A DNA stretch of 64,000 bases from Bugulina stolonifera (GCA_935421135.1 OW285189.1:15397072-15461071), one strand, 5' to 3'; positions 40,240-50,460 are shown, counted from the first letter of the stretch. Notes: generated by a model not told the origin, from the letters alone. Translations and numbers: made by a program.

Positions 40240-41115
40240 AGGAAGGGTTGATTAGTAATGATAATAATAATATAGTTACTCACCATAATTACACAGAACT
40301 TCTGCCTTAGAGCTGATGATGTTAATTATACATGCATCAAAGTTTCATCAAAATAATATGATGCATTTCCTTTATAACCTGGCAATGTAGATATCATTGG
40401 TCATTGAACAGTTATTATTCTTGATGTGTAAAGCAAGTGAGTGTCTAGTCTATGTATTCGGGTACTTGTATTAACCTGGGTCCCCACTCTTACAAAATCA
40501 TGCGCTATGGTGGCTGCATGGAATGTTCACCAAAAATATAAATGCATGAATGAGAACCTATGCTGAAAATCTGTAGCAATGTAGATTTCTTGAGTACTCT
40601 ACCTCGGAGGTTGACTCGGGCTCTGTAAATTACACACCCTTTCAAGCATGCTTTGATGTAAATATACAGTATTGTCGTAGTGTAATCCTGTGCTCTCTGA
40701 GGTGAGTTGGTGAAATGTTAAACATCAAAACTGTAAACCATTCAGTCGCAGAATGAGGAGAAATGTATCATATTTGTTATGTTTGGTTGAGTTAATTTTG
40801 ACGAAGAATAAAGGTATCCCACTTATTGTTTGATCCTGTACCTCCCCTTCCAAATATAAAACCTTACAAATTCTTTGCCTACATTGTTTGTTATTCAGGA
40901 ATTTTATCTGTATAGTTTTGTACCATGTTTAGTGATAAGAAAATAAAGAGTTTCAATTATACCTGTGTGCACAGTAATCTACTAATGTTTTCTTCTGTGC
41001 CATCTAAAATAAACACTCTCAAAGGTTATATTCAAGTGACCAGAAGAATTATTTTAGCACACTTACTGCAATGACATATTATATAAAATATATGACATAT
41101 GCATGTATATAGTGT
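40240..41115. other. Gene-free stretch before the LTR element
   Basis: No supported gene. About 40640-40690 is similar to 49561-49610: both contain TTGATGTAAATATACAGTAT. That indicates a dispersed repeat. Confidence 0.4.
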
Positions 41116-41780
41116 TGTAATGGTTTCTGTGATTTGGTGCGGTCGTCCTTGGACGACTATCGACCCAGAAATGAAGTGCCTACGAGTGGTAATAGGACTT
41201 CGCATTACATGAAAGATCGAGCGGTCTCAGTAGCCCAAGAACTACCAAAGACGACCCATCTGGTCCCAAGTCTGACCTTCAGACTATACGTTGAAAGAGA
41301 GTGATCCGACCTAGTAGGCGGTTCGCTAAGCGAATGACCTGACAAAAGGAAGTGAAAGTCTCTGTATCAAGTATAGATGTGTCTTTATTGAAAGCCAAAT
41401 GAAGACTGAGACAATGAACAGTAAAACAGTGCCCTTTATATAGTATAAGGACTTCCGGCCGACCACACGTCGGGAAAAGACGACGTGTGGTCACCCGGAA
41501 GTTGCGCAACAAGATGGCCGCCGAAAGCCCGACGGCCGACCCAAAATAGGTCGGGTTCTACAAAAGTTGCTTATAATGGTCCAATTCATGTACAAAATGA
41601 ATATCAATGGATTCTGAGAGGTCGGGCCTCTGTACATGGGTATAAAAGGCATTAAAAAGACTTAGTAACAATCATGTAACTATATACAATAACATATAGT
41701 AAAGTACAAGCAGATATATACATGTATATGCACACAATAATGAGTGTCAGATGTAAGATACGATTTGGCATACCATTACA
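41116..41780 (-). repeat. 3' LTR of the gag-only element (minus orientation)
   Basis: Same length as the 5' LTR, with matching TATA-like and AATAAA sites at about 41435-41443 and 41384-41389. The 77-codon frames seen in both LTRs are duplicate by-products of the repeat and not genes. Confidence 0.88.
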
Positions 41781-41793
41781 TAGCCCCCTCACA
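41781..41793 (-). other. Candidate polypurine tract
   Basis: On the minus strand GTGAGGGGGCTA abuts the 3' LTR. It is the purine-rich run expected to prime plus-strand synthesis. It is immediately after the ORF stop codon. Confidence 0.55.
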
Positions 41794-44700
41794 CTAGGTC
41801 ATGGGTGTCTCTAGTGTCAAGTTAAGAAGGGTACGGTACAGTGTAGATTCTCTGGAGACTACGTCCAAATCTGCTTGTACGAACTGGAGCTGCTGGGGGT
41901 GGTCTAGATGCTGGTTGGCTAGTTCGCGAAGAGCTATTTCTCGAGCATAGAGGGGTTCCAGGTGCTGGCGTATAGTGTCTCCCACCCGTTGACGGCTGGC
42001 AAGGTAGTGGATCCATGGCTTGAGGTCAGCAAGCTGCTGCGAGAGCATGAGTGACGGATCCGGAGATGCAGGACATGTGGCATTCGGCTGGGTCAGTACA
42101 GGAGATGCAGGACATGTGGTATTCGGCTGAGTCAATACAGGAGGTAGGGACTGGACGGCAGGAGAGTCTGGAGAGGCTCGGAGCAGGTTCCTGGCAGGCA
42201 CATGTGGAGAGCGGTGTGGTGAGACCTCTAGTGTTGGCCTCGATTGCAGTGGTTCGATTAGCAGAACAGGAGAAGCTGCACATGAGACCTTAGGAGGAGA
42301 GCCTTCGTATAGAGTGCCCGGCTGAGTGGCAGGCATACTCTTCCTTGGAGCAGGCCTTGTCTTCCAAGAGAGTAGACGTCCGCGTCGGCCAGGGGGGGCG
42401 ACACTTATAGCGGAGGTACTAGCAGGGGGTCGCCAGGGAGAAGGTCCAGCAGGAGTGGTGGGCGACGAGGAAGAGGAGGAGGTAGCATCAGAGGGTGCGG
42501 AGTCGGGTGTCCGTTCTGGAGATGGAGAAGGACTGTGCCGTCTTTTAGGAGGTCGCTTCCTTGCGGATGAGGTACTAGGCAGATAGACTGGCTTATTTGT
42601 TCCCGACTGTCCGTCCATGGTAGGACGACATGGTAGAAATGGTGGGGGATCCTTTACGCCCCACCATTCCATGAGGGCCGCATAGCTGGGCCCGTCTGTG
42701 AGGAAGAGACGTTTCCCACAGATACTGGATCTCCGACTGAAGTGATGGCCTAGCGCATCACGGCTAACTGAGCTGCGTCCGCAGCGACAGTAGAAGCGGG
42801 CAAAATATTGCCAAATGTGTATATTCAGTCTCTTGAGGGTGCCGGAGAAGCCACACTTTGCACATTTGAGGTTAGGTTGACTCCTTCTGGCCAAGTCGTC
42901 TCGGGCCTGTTGAGTGAAGGTACTAATCCACGGCTTAGTGGCTCCGGAATGCTGGGACGACTCTATGGGCAGCTTGTCAGTGAGTTTGTGCAGCTTAATT
43001 GTAGCTAGTTTCAGGGTAGAGGTGACAGGAGGTGGAGTAGATGGAGGCGTGCCGTCTGGCGTGAGCGTCTTCCGTAGAGGAGATGCGTCTACAACACACA
43101 ATTCATTTGATGTGTATCCTCCGCCTTCTAACTCATGTTCTTTCCTGTGGAAATGTTCAGGGGAATCCTCCTCTGTCCCGACTGGTCTATGCCGAGTGGG
43201 GAGGGAGAGAGAATTCATGCCTGACAGTCCCACAGGTGTGGATTGTACCTCTAATTCTGATTTGGTCCTTACTGGTAACACTGAGATTTGCTTACCTTCA
43301 GCTGTGAAGACAGGCTGATTGGAGTGATCCGTACTGGAAGGAGTAGCCGTCTCGTCCATACGAGAAGGAGAAAGGATACGACTGTTCTGTGTAGCTTCAA
43401 CTTCACCAGTGTCACGAGCAAGAGTGCAGAGGTGGCTACATGTAGGGATACATGTGTTCTGGCGAGGAGCTGGACGAGAAAGGACTACTCGTCTGTGGGT
43501 TGCCGTATTTATACTAGCCGAGGGATGAGCAATTGGCTCAATTGTAGGCAATGCCTCAGGCACATTTTCTTTGTTCGACTCGTCAAATAAGCGCGGGAAC
43601 GCGGCAGTATTTGCCTTCGATTGCTTCTTATCCGCTTCATGGGATTTCGAGAGTTCGGCAATCTGTATCTTCGGCTGAACTTGTTCGGCAATGCTGAATT
43701 CCGTAAAAGAACTTTTTGCTCTTTGTATTTGAACTGCTGGCAGTATAGACTGTATCTCCGTCGTAGGGATTATGTCGTGGAGGTCGGCTACGCGATACTT
43801 CGCGTCCTCTGGACCATGTCGGGCTATTGAAACTTGAACATTCTTCGAGAGGTTCAGAGGTAGCTCTTTTGTTTGGTCCAGCACGGTTTGTTCCGTGTCG
43901 ATCCTCAGGCCGCGGACTTGGACTGTAGTGTCTGGCAGTTCTATACACGATAAGTCGTCCGTCGGGGTATACTGAGTTTTGGAGGGAATCAGTTGCTGAT
44001 CAGTGTCGGATCTGGACGCGGCCAGATCCTGTTGGTCCTTCTGAGTTGAGGACAGGTCGGGGTTGCCTTGTGAGGACTGGTCCGACTTAGCGGGACTTGT
44101 GAGTCGTCCTTTCAGCCTTGGGGAGTGATCTGTGGTCACTTCAGTTGAGTCCGGCTTTGGGTGGAGTCGTTTCTTGCCTGGTTTCGGCCGAGTGGGTCTA
44201 GGTTCATCCACTATGACGGGTGCGGGTGACTCCGTCGGCCTGGAGTGTGATGGGCTAATTGTACGTGGGGTTTCCTGTTTGGAGCGGCTACTCTTGTCTT
44301 TAGGCCTAGTGGGTATGGGTTCTTCCACTAAGACGGTTTCTGATGTGTCCGTCGGCCTCAGTGGACGACCATTGTGGTTTGGTCCACTTCTCTTGGGTTT
44401 GGCCTCAGTAGGAATGGGTTCATCTACTGGGACGGTTTCTGATGTGTCCGTCGGCCTCAGTGGACGACCATTGTGGTTTGGTCCACTTCTCTTGGGTCTG
44501 GCCTCAGTAGGAATGGGTTCATCTACTGGGACGGTTTCTGATGTGTCCGTCGGCCTCTGTGGACGACCCTTGTGGTTTGGTCCACCTTCTCCTTGCTGGG
44601 CTCCAGTAGGCATGGGTTCATCTACTGGGACGGGTTCTGATGTGTCCGTCGGCCTCTGTGGACGACCATGGTGATGGAGTCCACCTTCTCCTGGGTTGTT

Positions 44701-45381
44701 GTCTGTGGCGGCTACAGTAGGAATGGGTTCATCTACTGGGACGGGTTCCGGTGTGACCGTTGGTCCGTCATCCGCTTCTTGACATTTCTGTAGGAGGGTA
44801 TGTAGGGCTTTCCGTAGGAGGTCAGCGGGAAACTCTTCTTGTTGTTTCGGAGTATTGGTCCTGCTATCTTGGTTATGTAGGAAGGCTGCTCCGGTTTCTA
44901 GCGCTTCCTCTATATCATCGGGCTGTAGCCATGTATAGTACCATCGTAGTGCGTGGTCGTGGACCGTGAGGCAGAACTTCTCGGTGGTCCATTCGTCCAA
45001 AGATGCAGGTGGTGCTCCTTCAAAGGCTGTCGCCATCAGTCTACGGATGAGAGCTGCATATTCTCTGAGTGACGTGTGGGCTGGCTGTTCCAGAGTGGAC
45101 AGTTTCCAGCGGGCGGCTCTGGCAGATAGTCCATACTGTTCCCTCAGTCGGGAAAATATCTCTTCGACTGATCGGGGTCGTCCGCATTCTTGTGCGGGCC
45201 CGTGTAGGGCGGCTCTAAGCCGTATGAGGCGTGCTCTGTCATTCCAGTTGCAACGCTCTGCCATAGCGGTGAAGTATTCTATGAAGAGTTCTACGTCCTC
45301 TTGTCCATTGTAGCTGAGTGTTTTGAGGTCCTGCTCTGCTTGGTACATTACCTGCTGAAGCAGGTTCCTTATTCGGTCCAT
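41794..45381 (-). CDS. Gag-like polyprotein of the non-autonomous LTR element, 1195 aa
   Basis: The N-terminal 170 residues resemble a Ty3/Gypsy capsid (retrotrans_gag): YNGQEDVELFIEYFTAMAER, RLIRLRAALHGPAQE, then IFSRLREQYGLS and YAALIRRLMATAF. Residues about 208-390 are five to six copies of a 33-residue proline-rich repeat (PVDEPIPTE...GRPLRPTDTSE). A long Ser/Thr/Pro-rich linker follows. Around 840-895 is an unusual Cys/His cluster (CAKCGFSGTLKRLNIH, then CRCG...GHHF...C) in place of the CCHC knuckle usual in gag. The C-terminal 100 residues are helical (LSQQLADLKPWIHYL...). The frame is fully open with no protease or polymerase motif. GC content is far above that of the flanking DNA. I infer a structural protein able to package its own RNA; function is otherwise unknown. 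Confidence 0.85.
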   Translation of the reverse strand: MDRIRNLLQQVMYQAEQDLKTLSYNGQEDVELFIEYFTAMAERCNWNDRARLIRLRAALHGPAQECGRPRSVEEIFSRLREQYGLSARAARWKLSTLEQPAHTSLREYAALIRRLMATAFEGAPPASLDEWTTEKFCLTVHDHALRWYYTWLQPDDIEEALETGAAFLHNQDSRTNTPKQQEEFPADLLRKALHTLLQKCQEADDGPTVTPEPVPVDEPIPTVAATDNNPGEGGLHHHGRPQRPTDTSEPVPVDEPMPTGAQQGEGGPNHKGRPQRPTDTSETVPVDEPIPTEARPKRSGPNHNGRPLRPTDTSETVPVDEPIPTEAKPKRSGPNHNGRPLRPTDTSETVLVEEPIPTRPKDKSSRSKQETPRTISPSHSRPTESPAPVIVDEPRPTRPKPGKKRLHPKPDSTEVTTDHSPRLKGRLTSPAKSDQSSQGNPDLSSTQKDQQDLAASRSDTDQQLIPSKTQYTPTDDLSCIELPDTTVQVRGLRIDTEQTVLDQTKELPLNLSKNVQVSIARHGPEDAKYRVADLHDIIPTTEIQSILPAVQIQRAKSSFTEFSIAEQVQPKIQIAELSKSHEADKKQSKANTAAFPRLFDESNKENVPEALPTIEPIAHPSASINTATHRRVVLSRPAPRQNTCIPTCSHLCTLARDTGEVEATQNSRILSPSRMDETATPSSTDHSNQPVFTAEGKQISVLPVRTKSELEVQSTPVGLSGMNSLSLPTRHRPVGTEEDSPEHFHRKEHELEGGGYTSNELCVVDASPLRKTLTPDGTPPSTPPPVTSTLKLATIKLHKLTDKLPIESSQHSGATKPWISTFTQQARDDLARRSQPNLKCAKCGFSGTLKRLNIHIWQYFARFYCRCGRSSVSRDALGHHFSRRSSICGKRLFLTDGPSYAALMEWWGVKDPPPFLPCRPTMDGQSGTNKPVYLPSTSSARKRPPKRRHSPSPSPERTPDSAPSDATSSSSSSPTTPAGPSPWRPPASTSAISVAPPGRRGRLLSWKTRPAPRKSMPATQPGTLYEGSPPKVSCAASPVLLIEPLQSRPTLEVSPHRSPHVPARNLLRASPDSPAVQSLPPVLTQPNTTCPASPVLTQPNATCPASPDPSLMLSQQLADLKPWIHYLASRQRVGDTIRQHLEPLYAREIALRELANQHLDHPQQLQFVQADLDVVSRESTLYRTLLNLTLETPMT
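44190..44760 (-). repeat. 99-bp in-frame tandem repeat inside the gag ORF
   Basis: Units start near 44310, 44411, 44510 and 44609, with more diverged ones at the edges. The spacing is 99 bp, exactly 33 codons, so expansion preserves the frame. The middle units are nearly identical, which suggests recent duplication. Confidence 0.85.
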
Positions 45382-45697
45382 GTCGGTAGGGTGTCGGGTA
45401 GTGAGTTAAACTTCTTTGATTTGTTAGGCCGGGTCGGCCTAGTCAACGTACTGAGTACCGTCAATCTATTCTGGATCCGAGGTTGGTCTTTGATTGAAGA
45501 TCCGGCGTAGGTCGGGCTACATCCAGCGGAACCACGAGAATTAATGGGTGCACTTTAGCGTTTGTCACCTTCTCGTAAAAGGGTTCCCGGGTCCGAGTCC
45601 TTAATCGCCGTAGAAGTATTGAAGAATGAGGTCGGTCGGGTTTCCCGAGGCCGAGGTCACCTTCCTTCGCTTCGTATCGTAAGAGTACGACCTTAGT

Positions 45698-45715
45698 ATC
45701 CCACCACTGCCACCA
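45698..45715 (-). other. Candidate primer-binding site
   Basis: On the minus strand TGGTGGCAGTGGTGGGAT starts two bases after the 5' LTR. It begins with the TGG that pairs with a tRNA CCA end. The tRNA species is not determined. Confidence 0.5.
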
Positions 45716-45716
45716 A

Positions 45717-46381
45717 TGTAATGGTTTCTGTGATTTGGTGCGGTCGTCCTTGGACGACTATCGACCCAGAAATGAAGTGCCTACGAGTGGTAATAGGACT
45801 TCGCATTACATGAAAGATCGAGCGGTCTCAGTAGCCCAAGAACTACCAAAGACGACCCATCTGGTCCCAAGTCTGACCTTCAGACTATACGCTGAAAGAG
45901 AGTGATCCGACCTAGTAGGCGGTTCGCTAAGCGAATGACCTGACAAAAGGAAGTGAAAGTCTCTGTATCAAGTATAGATGTGTCTTTATTGAAAGCCAAA
46001 TGAAGACTGAGACAATGAACAGTAAAACAGTGCCCTTTATATAGTATAAGGACTTCCGGCCGACCACACGTCGGGAAAAGACGACGTGTGGTCGCCCGGA
46101 AGTTGCACAACAAGATGGCCGCCGGAAGCCCGACGGCCGACCCAAAATAGGTCGAGTTCTACAAAAGTTGCTTATAATGGTCCAATTCATGTACAAAATG
46201 AATATCAATGGATTCTGAGAGGTCGGACCTCTGTACATGGGTATAAAAGGCATTAAAAAGACTTAGTAACAATCATGTAACTATATACAATAACATATAG
46301 TAAAGTACAAGCAGATATATACATGTATGTGCACACAATAATGAGTGTCAGATGTAAGATACGATTTGGCGTACCATTACA
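45717..46381 (-). repeat. 5' LTR of the gag-only element (minus orientation)
   Basis: On the minus strand a TATATAAAG box lies at 46036-46044. An AATAAA signal (TTTATT at 45985-45990 on plus) follows about 50 bp later, consistent with a short R region between them. The terminal inverted repeat is TGTAATGG/CCATTACA. Confidence 0.88.
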
Positions 46382-46757
46382 GTGTAACAACGATTACAAG
46401 GTAACTAACCTAAACTGCAGTCATGTGCTGTGAGATACATATAAATGTATTATTGCATTATTATCACTATATAACTCAGGTAGTAGGCAGTATCATAAAT
46501 TAGAATGGATATTTAATTAGCAGTTACTGGAATAGTTGATGGTAAAAAAGAATTTTGTAACCCTATTTTTATCGTTTTATTTAGTCATGAGACTATTCTG
46601 TCTGAAAATTAACACAAGTTTTTATTTCTTCATTAGTTGTTCTAATCCTAAACTCATTTTCAGGCAGATTATATAATAATATAATACAAAATAATATAAT
46701 ATAATATAATATAATATATATGCAATATATTACTGTATAAAATTTGGACCATTATGA

Positions 46758-46860
46758 AAGGGTGCCACTGCCATCTCCCTAAATCACATGCACTTTGGTT
46801 GGGAGTTATCTCACCATTATTGAGATTTCCATGAGAGGACAACTTGATAAAATTCATGTG
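46758..46860. repeat. Dispersed repeat copy 1 (AGTTATCTC...GAGAGGACAACTT)
   Basis: Homologous to 48316-48412: both share TTATTGAGATTTCCATGAGA followed by GGACAACTT, preceded by a related block of about 50 bp. The ends AAGTTATCTC and GAGAGGACAACTT are partly inverted copies of each other. Confidence 0.7.
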
Positions 46861-47055
46861 GCATTCACATTGTAGCAGGCAATAACCTAATAGAGCTGTT
46901 AGCTAGCCGTAATAGTGTAAGATAGATCGGTACACTTCTTTGAGCAACAGGGTTCAACTAGCTGGTTTTTACAACCATGCACCAATTAAAAATATTTGCA
47001 TATTATTATTGTATGTAGCCTATTGGCTTATTTGGCACAACTTCTATACCATTAA

Positions 47056-47395
47056 TTTAACTTGATAATAAACAACCATAAAACTGTTTTGGGTCCAAAA
47101 GTGTTGAAAGTATTTTATAGCCTTATTAATAAAATTTCAACGTGACAGTTAATTTGTTGGAATATATGCATATTATAATGTACATGTACATTACTATAAT
47201 GTACATTATAATAATAATATCACTATAATGTACATTATAGTGATATTATTACTATAATGTACATTATAATTTATAATATGCGTTATATTCCAACATTATA
47301 TTCTAACATGTTGGAATTTTATTAATGAGGCTATTAAAATACTTCCAACACTTTTGGACCCAAAACAGTTTTATAGTTGCTTATTATCAAGTTGA
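47056..47395. repeat. Large palindromic element, about 340 bp
   Basis: The two halves are inverted copies. AACTTGATAATAAACAACCA and CTGTTTTGGGTCCAAAAGTG at the left return as CACTTTTGGACCCAAAACAG and TTATTATCAAGTT at the right. The centre (about 47210-47250) is a perfect palindrome around AATGTACATT. Arms are about 165 bp with small mismatches. No target duplication is evident. A foldback or MITE-like repeat is the simplest reading. Confidence 0.85.
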
Positions 47396-47399
47396 ATAT

Positions 47400-48315
47400 T
47401 ATTATAATATTGTAATATACATTATTATGATATAATATTATTGTAATGGCTATATGGCCAAATGGAACAACCAGATGAGCAAAGGGACTGACTTAAACAG
47501 ATCTAGATCATCTTGTAGAGCCTAAAAATTAATACTTCATTCTATTCACCAACAGGTCCAAATGATGTACTCTAGCAAACACCCAGGTAATACAAATAAG
47601 TATATTATATGTAAGAACAGTAAGTGCACACTAATTAAAGAATTAACAGGGCAGTAAGGTAAGTAAAGGGTAAAGCTAAGTACAGTATAATATACGTGCA
47701 CATACAGTATACTGTACAAGGTCAATATCAGTGAAATTTTCTGGCTTACTACAATTCAGAGCATTATCCTACCAGCCAATAGGCAGCAGGCGCAACCTTG
47801 TGCTCTTTGGCCATAGCCAGGTTTCTTCAGTGAAATTCCAGATGGAGAAGTGCAGTACATTGTATGTTCTTTTATATACTATGCACACATGTACATGGCC
47901 ACAAATACATATTACTTTTATACATATTGCATATAATTATATGCATGAGATTCTATTTCTTGTAAGTGTAAGGATAGTAGCCTCAGGCCAATAATTATAG
48001 GCGATATAATGGACTATAGAAAGGAAAAGGGCCAGGCTATGTCAAAGTTGGCACCTATCTTCCTCTAATGGTCTGCTATTCATTTATGATGTTTATTGAG
48101 CTTATGATTCAGAAATCAGAACACATAGGCTACTGGGTTCCAGGGTCCCTGGCATCAATGTCAGGGCGGAGCCGTGTCCTTAGGCCCTTGATCCCAGACC
48201 TGGTATGAGTTGGGGGCACAACTTACACATGTACCTCATCTACTAGATTGGTGTTGGGACTCTAGCTATACTGGCATCGGGAAACTCGCCTGGACCAGTG
48301 ATTTATATACGTTAC
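47400..48315. other. Gene-free stretch
   Basis: No supported coding exon. A moderately GC-rich patch at 48130-48210 (CAGGGTCCCTGGCATC...) is of unknown nature. Confidence 0.35.
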
Positions 48316-48412
48316 AACGCCACCTCTCCTTACTTCACAAGTGTTTTGATCGGAAGTTATTTCACAATTATTGAGATTTCCATGAGAGGACAACTTGGTA
48401 AAATTTAGACCA
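48316..48412. repeat. Dispersed repeat copy 2 (AGTTATTTC...GAGAGGACAACTT)
   Basis: Second copy of the repeat at 46758-46860, in the same orientation and 1.5 kb away. It ends in the same CATGAGAGGACAACTT. Confidence 0.7.
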
Positions 48413-48547
48413 ACATCTTCCCAGTGTCCAAAATTTCCATAAAGATGATCATCACATGACCTCTTGGGTGCATATATATAATTATAGTGAAACTCGGCCA
48501 TCCAAATTATCTAACTATTCCCAGCATACTTATGCCATTATCTAAAC

Positions 48548-48851
48548 CAGGGGCGGCTATTATAGGCACCCACGCCACCATCCTAGGCATGTGTTCAATG
48601 AAGCATGCATTACTAGCTGTGCTCTGTAAACTATTAATACTATTCATGTCCAGGCTTCAATTCATTTTCTATTTACTTGCTCAGGCAGTATAGTCATTGT
48701 ATAGTGCTGTAATAGTCATGTTGTCTGTGTAGACTGTACCCACACATGTTCATGTTTCACACTTATCTTGTATTAACTAACTCGGACGCGTGAAATCAAT
48801 GATTTCTTGAAAATAGGCTGGTGTTTAAATTTTTTCCTTTATCCGCCCCTG
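48548..48851. mobile_element. Non-autonomous hAT element 1
   Basis: The terminal inverted repeats are CAGGGGCGG and CCGCCCCTG, a classic hAT end. They are flanked by perfect 8-bp duplications ATCTAAAC (48540-48547 and 48852-48859). The element is 304 bp with no transposase. Confidence 0.9.
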
Positions 48852-48859
48852 ATCTAAAC

Positions 48860-50150
48860 TGTTGTTTAACTATATAAGACACAAAATTTGTTATGTTAAA
48901 TCAGTTGCTGCTAAGACTTCAATAAAGTAACATCTCTTATTTGTTCTGCTTCAAACTACTTTAGGGGACTCTTAGTCTAAGTTCCTCCATGTTACTGAAA
49001 TCAGAGAAACTAGAGGAGTGTATCCAGCCTTAAAATTTATCCCTCCCCTTTCACTACCCCATATTAGAAAAAATGCTGACCTCTTCAGATGTTAGCTTTC
49101 TTACCCGGGATCAATTATGGGAAGTAAAACTGGTAATTTTCCTTTATCAAGGTACAATATTACTAGACCGACAAAAGTGGTTACAGTAGTTGTCTACTCC
49201 TAGCTATTATTATTATTGAGTAGTAAAAAGTTGTCTTATCTTATTGATATAATATAACCATGTACATGTACACCTATGTTGCTATTAATATGGGTTTTGC
49301 AGCAGTGCTACGATGCTAATAAATAATATTATTCAAGTTCTGTTTCTGTTATGCAGGATAATATATCTTATATCTTGTTGTTAATATTTGATTGTGTAGA
49401 TGAAGCTTCGTGCAACGAGCCCAAACAAAGTTAATAATATAGCAACTTAAGCACTATACTTGGAAGATATACTAACCGGCTAGCCTTGTGCAATTCTGGT
49501 TGTCTTTGGAAACTTGAGAACTCTGGTGCAATAATAAATGTATATCATACCTTTTAAATATACCTTGATGTAAATATACAGTATTGCCAAGGTGTGCTCC
49601 TGAGCTTCAATACTGTATGCATATTGAGTATCATAGCAACTGAAAGTCTGGTCATTAATTAGGAGGCAATACTCAACTGTGTAGCCATCACTAGAATTCC
49701 ATCTCTGTTCCAATATGTCACAATCAGTGGCACCTTTCCAAACTGGTACAGACTTGCACAATAACATCTCACAATAATAATGATCATGGCAATTATTTCG
49801 TTGGCATACTGTTCTGCACTTGGAACCTAATTGAGGCAACGCTATTCTGTTTGCCAACATTTGGTTATTTTTGTACGTGTCAGCAATATTGTAAGGCTTG
49901 TGCAGACTTAGTAGTTATGCGGAGGGGTATGAGAGTGGTCTATCGGTCTTCCTCACTTTACATGCACAAGAGGTGTGGTCGACTAGCAATGCTGTCATCA
50001 ACTTGTAGCTATGATGACCCGCGGGTCTAAGTTGATCATGGGTACAACCTATTTAGCGACCCTAGCTGCTCTGGCATTCAGTTTCGTGAGAAACCTAGTG
50101 CCATCGTCTGCGCTGTGGGTGGGGTGCCTTCTCCAGTCTGTTGGAAGGGA
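48860..50150. other. Stretch with one weak Cys-rich open frame
   Basis: The minus frame 49860-49480 encodes a short Cys-rich peptide (CRTVCQRNNCHDHYYCEMLL...). Its 3' half overlaps a repeat also found near 40640-40690, and a GTATAT donor-like site follows AACATCAAG-type sequence at about 49566. I do not recognise a family and cannot support a gene. Confidence 0.3.
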
Positions 50151-50160
50151 TAAGCCTGTT

Positions 50161-50320
50161 AGGTGCAGTAGTGGAGAAATTTGGATAGCCTTAGTTCCTT
50201 GCTTGTGGTTGGGGTTTGGGGTAAGGGCGGTCAACCAGCAAAATATAGAGAAGACAACTTCTCCTGCTTCATTTTTGGCGAAGAACAAAGGCTATCTCAA
50301 ATTTCTCCACTTCTGCACCT
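50161..50320. mobile_element. Short MITE with 33-bp inverted ends
   Basis: Left end AGGTGCAGTAGTGGAGAAAT pairs with the right end ATTTCTCCACTTCTGCACCT; the match extends over about 33 bp with few mismatches. The element is 160 bp. The overlapping open frames on both strands are shadows of it. It also holds a GAGAAGACAACTTCTC palindrome at about 50248. Confidence 0.7.
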
Positions 50321-50328
50321 AACTCGGG

Positions 50329-50460
50329 CATGGGCACTAATAAGCTATTGATCATAATTAGAAGTTGTCCTCTCCCTACTTATCTTTTAACTTATCTGGA
50401 GGAAGATAAGTTGAAACAGGACAACTTCTAATTATGATCAATAGCTTATTAGTGCCCATG
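50329..50460. repeat. Perfect 43-bp inverted repeat (hairpin)
   Basis: CATGGGCACTAATAAGCTAT...AGAAGTTGTCCT at 50329-50371 is repeated in exact inverse at 50418-50460. The loop of about 46 bp has an inner CTTATC...GATAAG pairing. Arms with no mismatch suggest recent formation or ongoing correction. Confidence 0.92.

Larger units (their letters stand above)
41116..46381 (-). mobile_element. Complete non-autonomous LTR retrotransposon (gag-only, TR-GAG-like)
   Basis: The element is 5266 bp with two 665-bp direct LTRs (41116-41780 and 45717-46381) that begin TGTAATGG and end CCATTACA. GTGT flanks both sides; counting the shared A, the duplication is AGTGT. I count eight substitutions between the LTRs, about 98.8% identity, so insertion is fairly recent. 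Transcription runs on the minus strand. The order is 5' LTR, primer-binding site, 335-bp leader, one 1195-codon ORF, polypurine tract and 3' LTR. No protease, reverse transcriptase, RNase H or integrase is present and there is no room for them: the ORF stops 14 bp from the 3' LTR. It must depend on a partner element, probably a Ty3/Gypsy relative, for mobility. Confidence 0.93.

Noticed and set aside
39105..40286. Open frames of 370-393 codons on both strands
   Set aside because: They are produced by a 24-bp satellite whose period is a multiple of three; the peptides are perfect 8-residue repeats with no domain or splice context.
42051..45313. Many frames of 60-180 codons opposite the gag ORF
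   Set aside because: Shadows in a GC-rich coding segment; repeats in the gag linker generate the repetitive 180-codon plus-strand frame.
41279..46253. Paired 77-codon frames at 41279-41512 and 45880-46113
   Set aside because: The same sequence occurs in both LTRs and spans TATA and AATAAA signals, so it is a non-coding terminal repeat.
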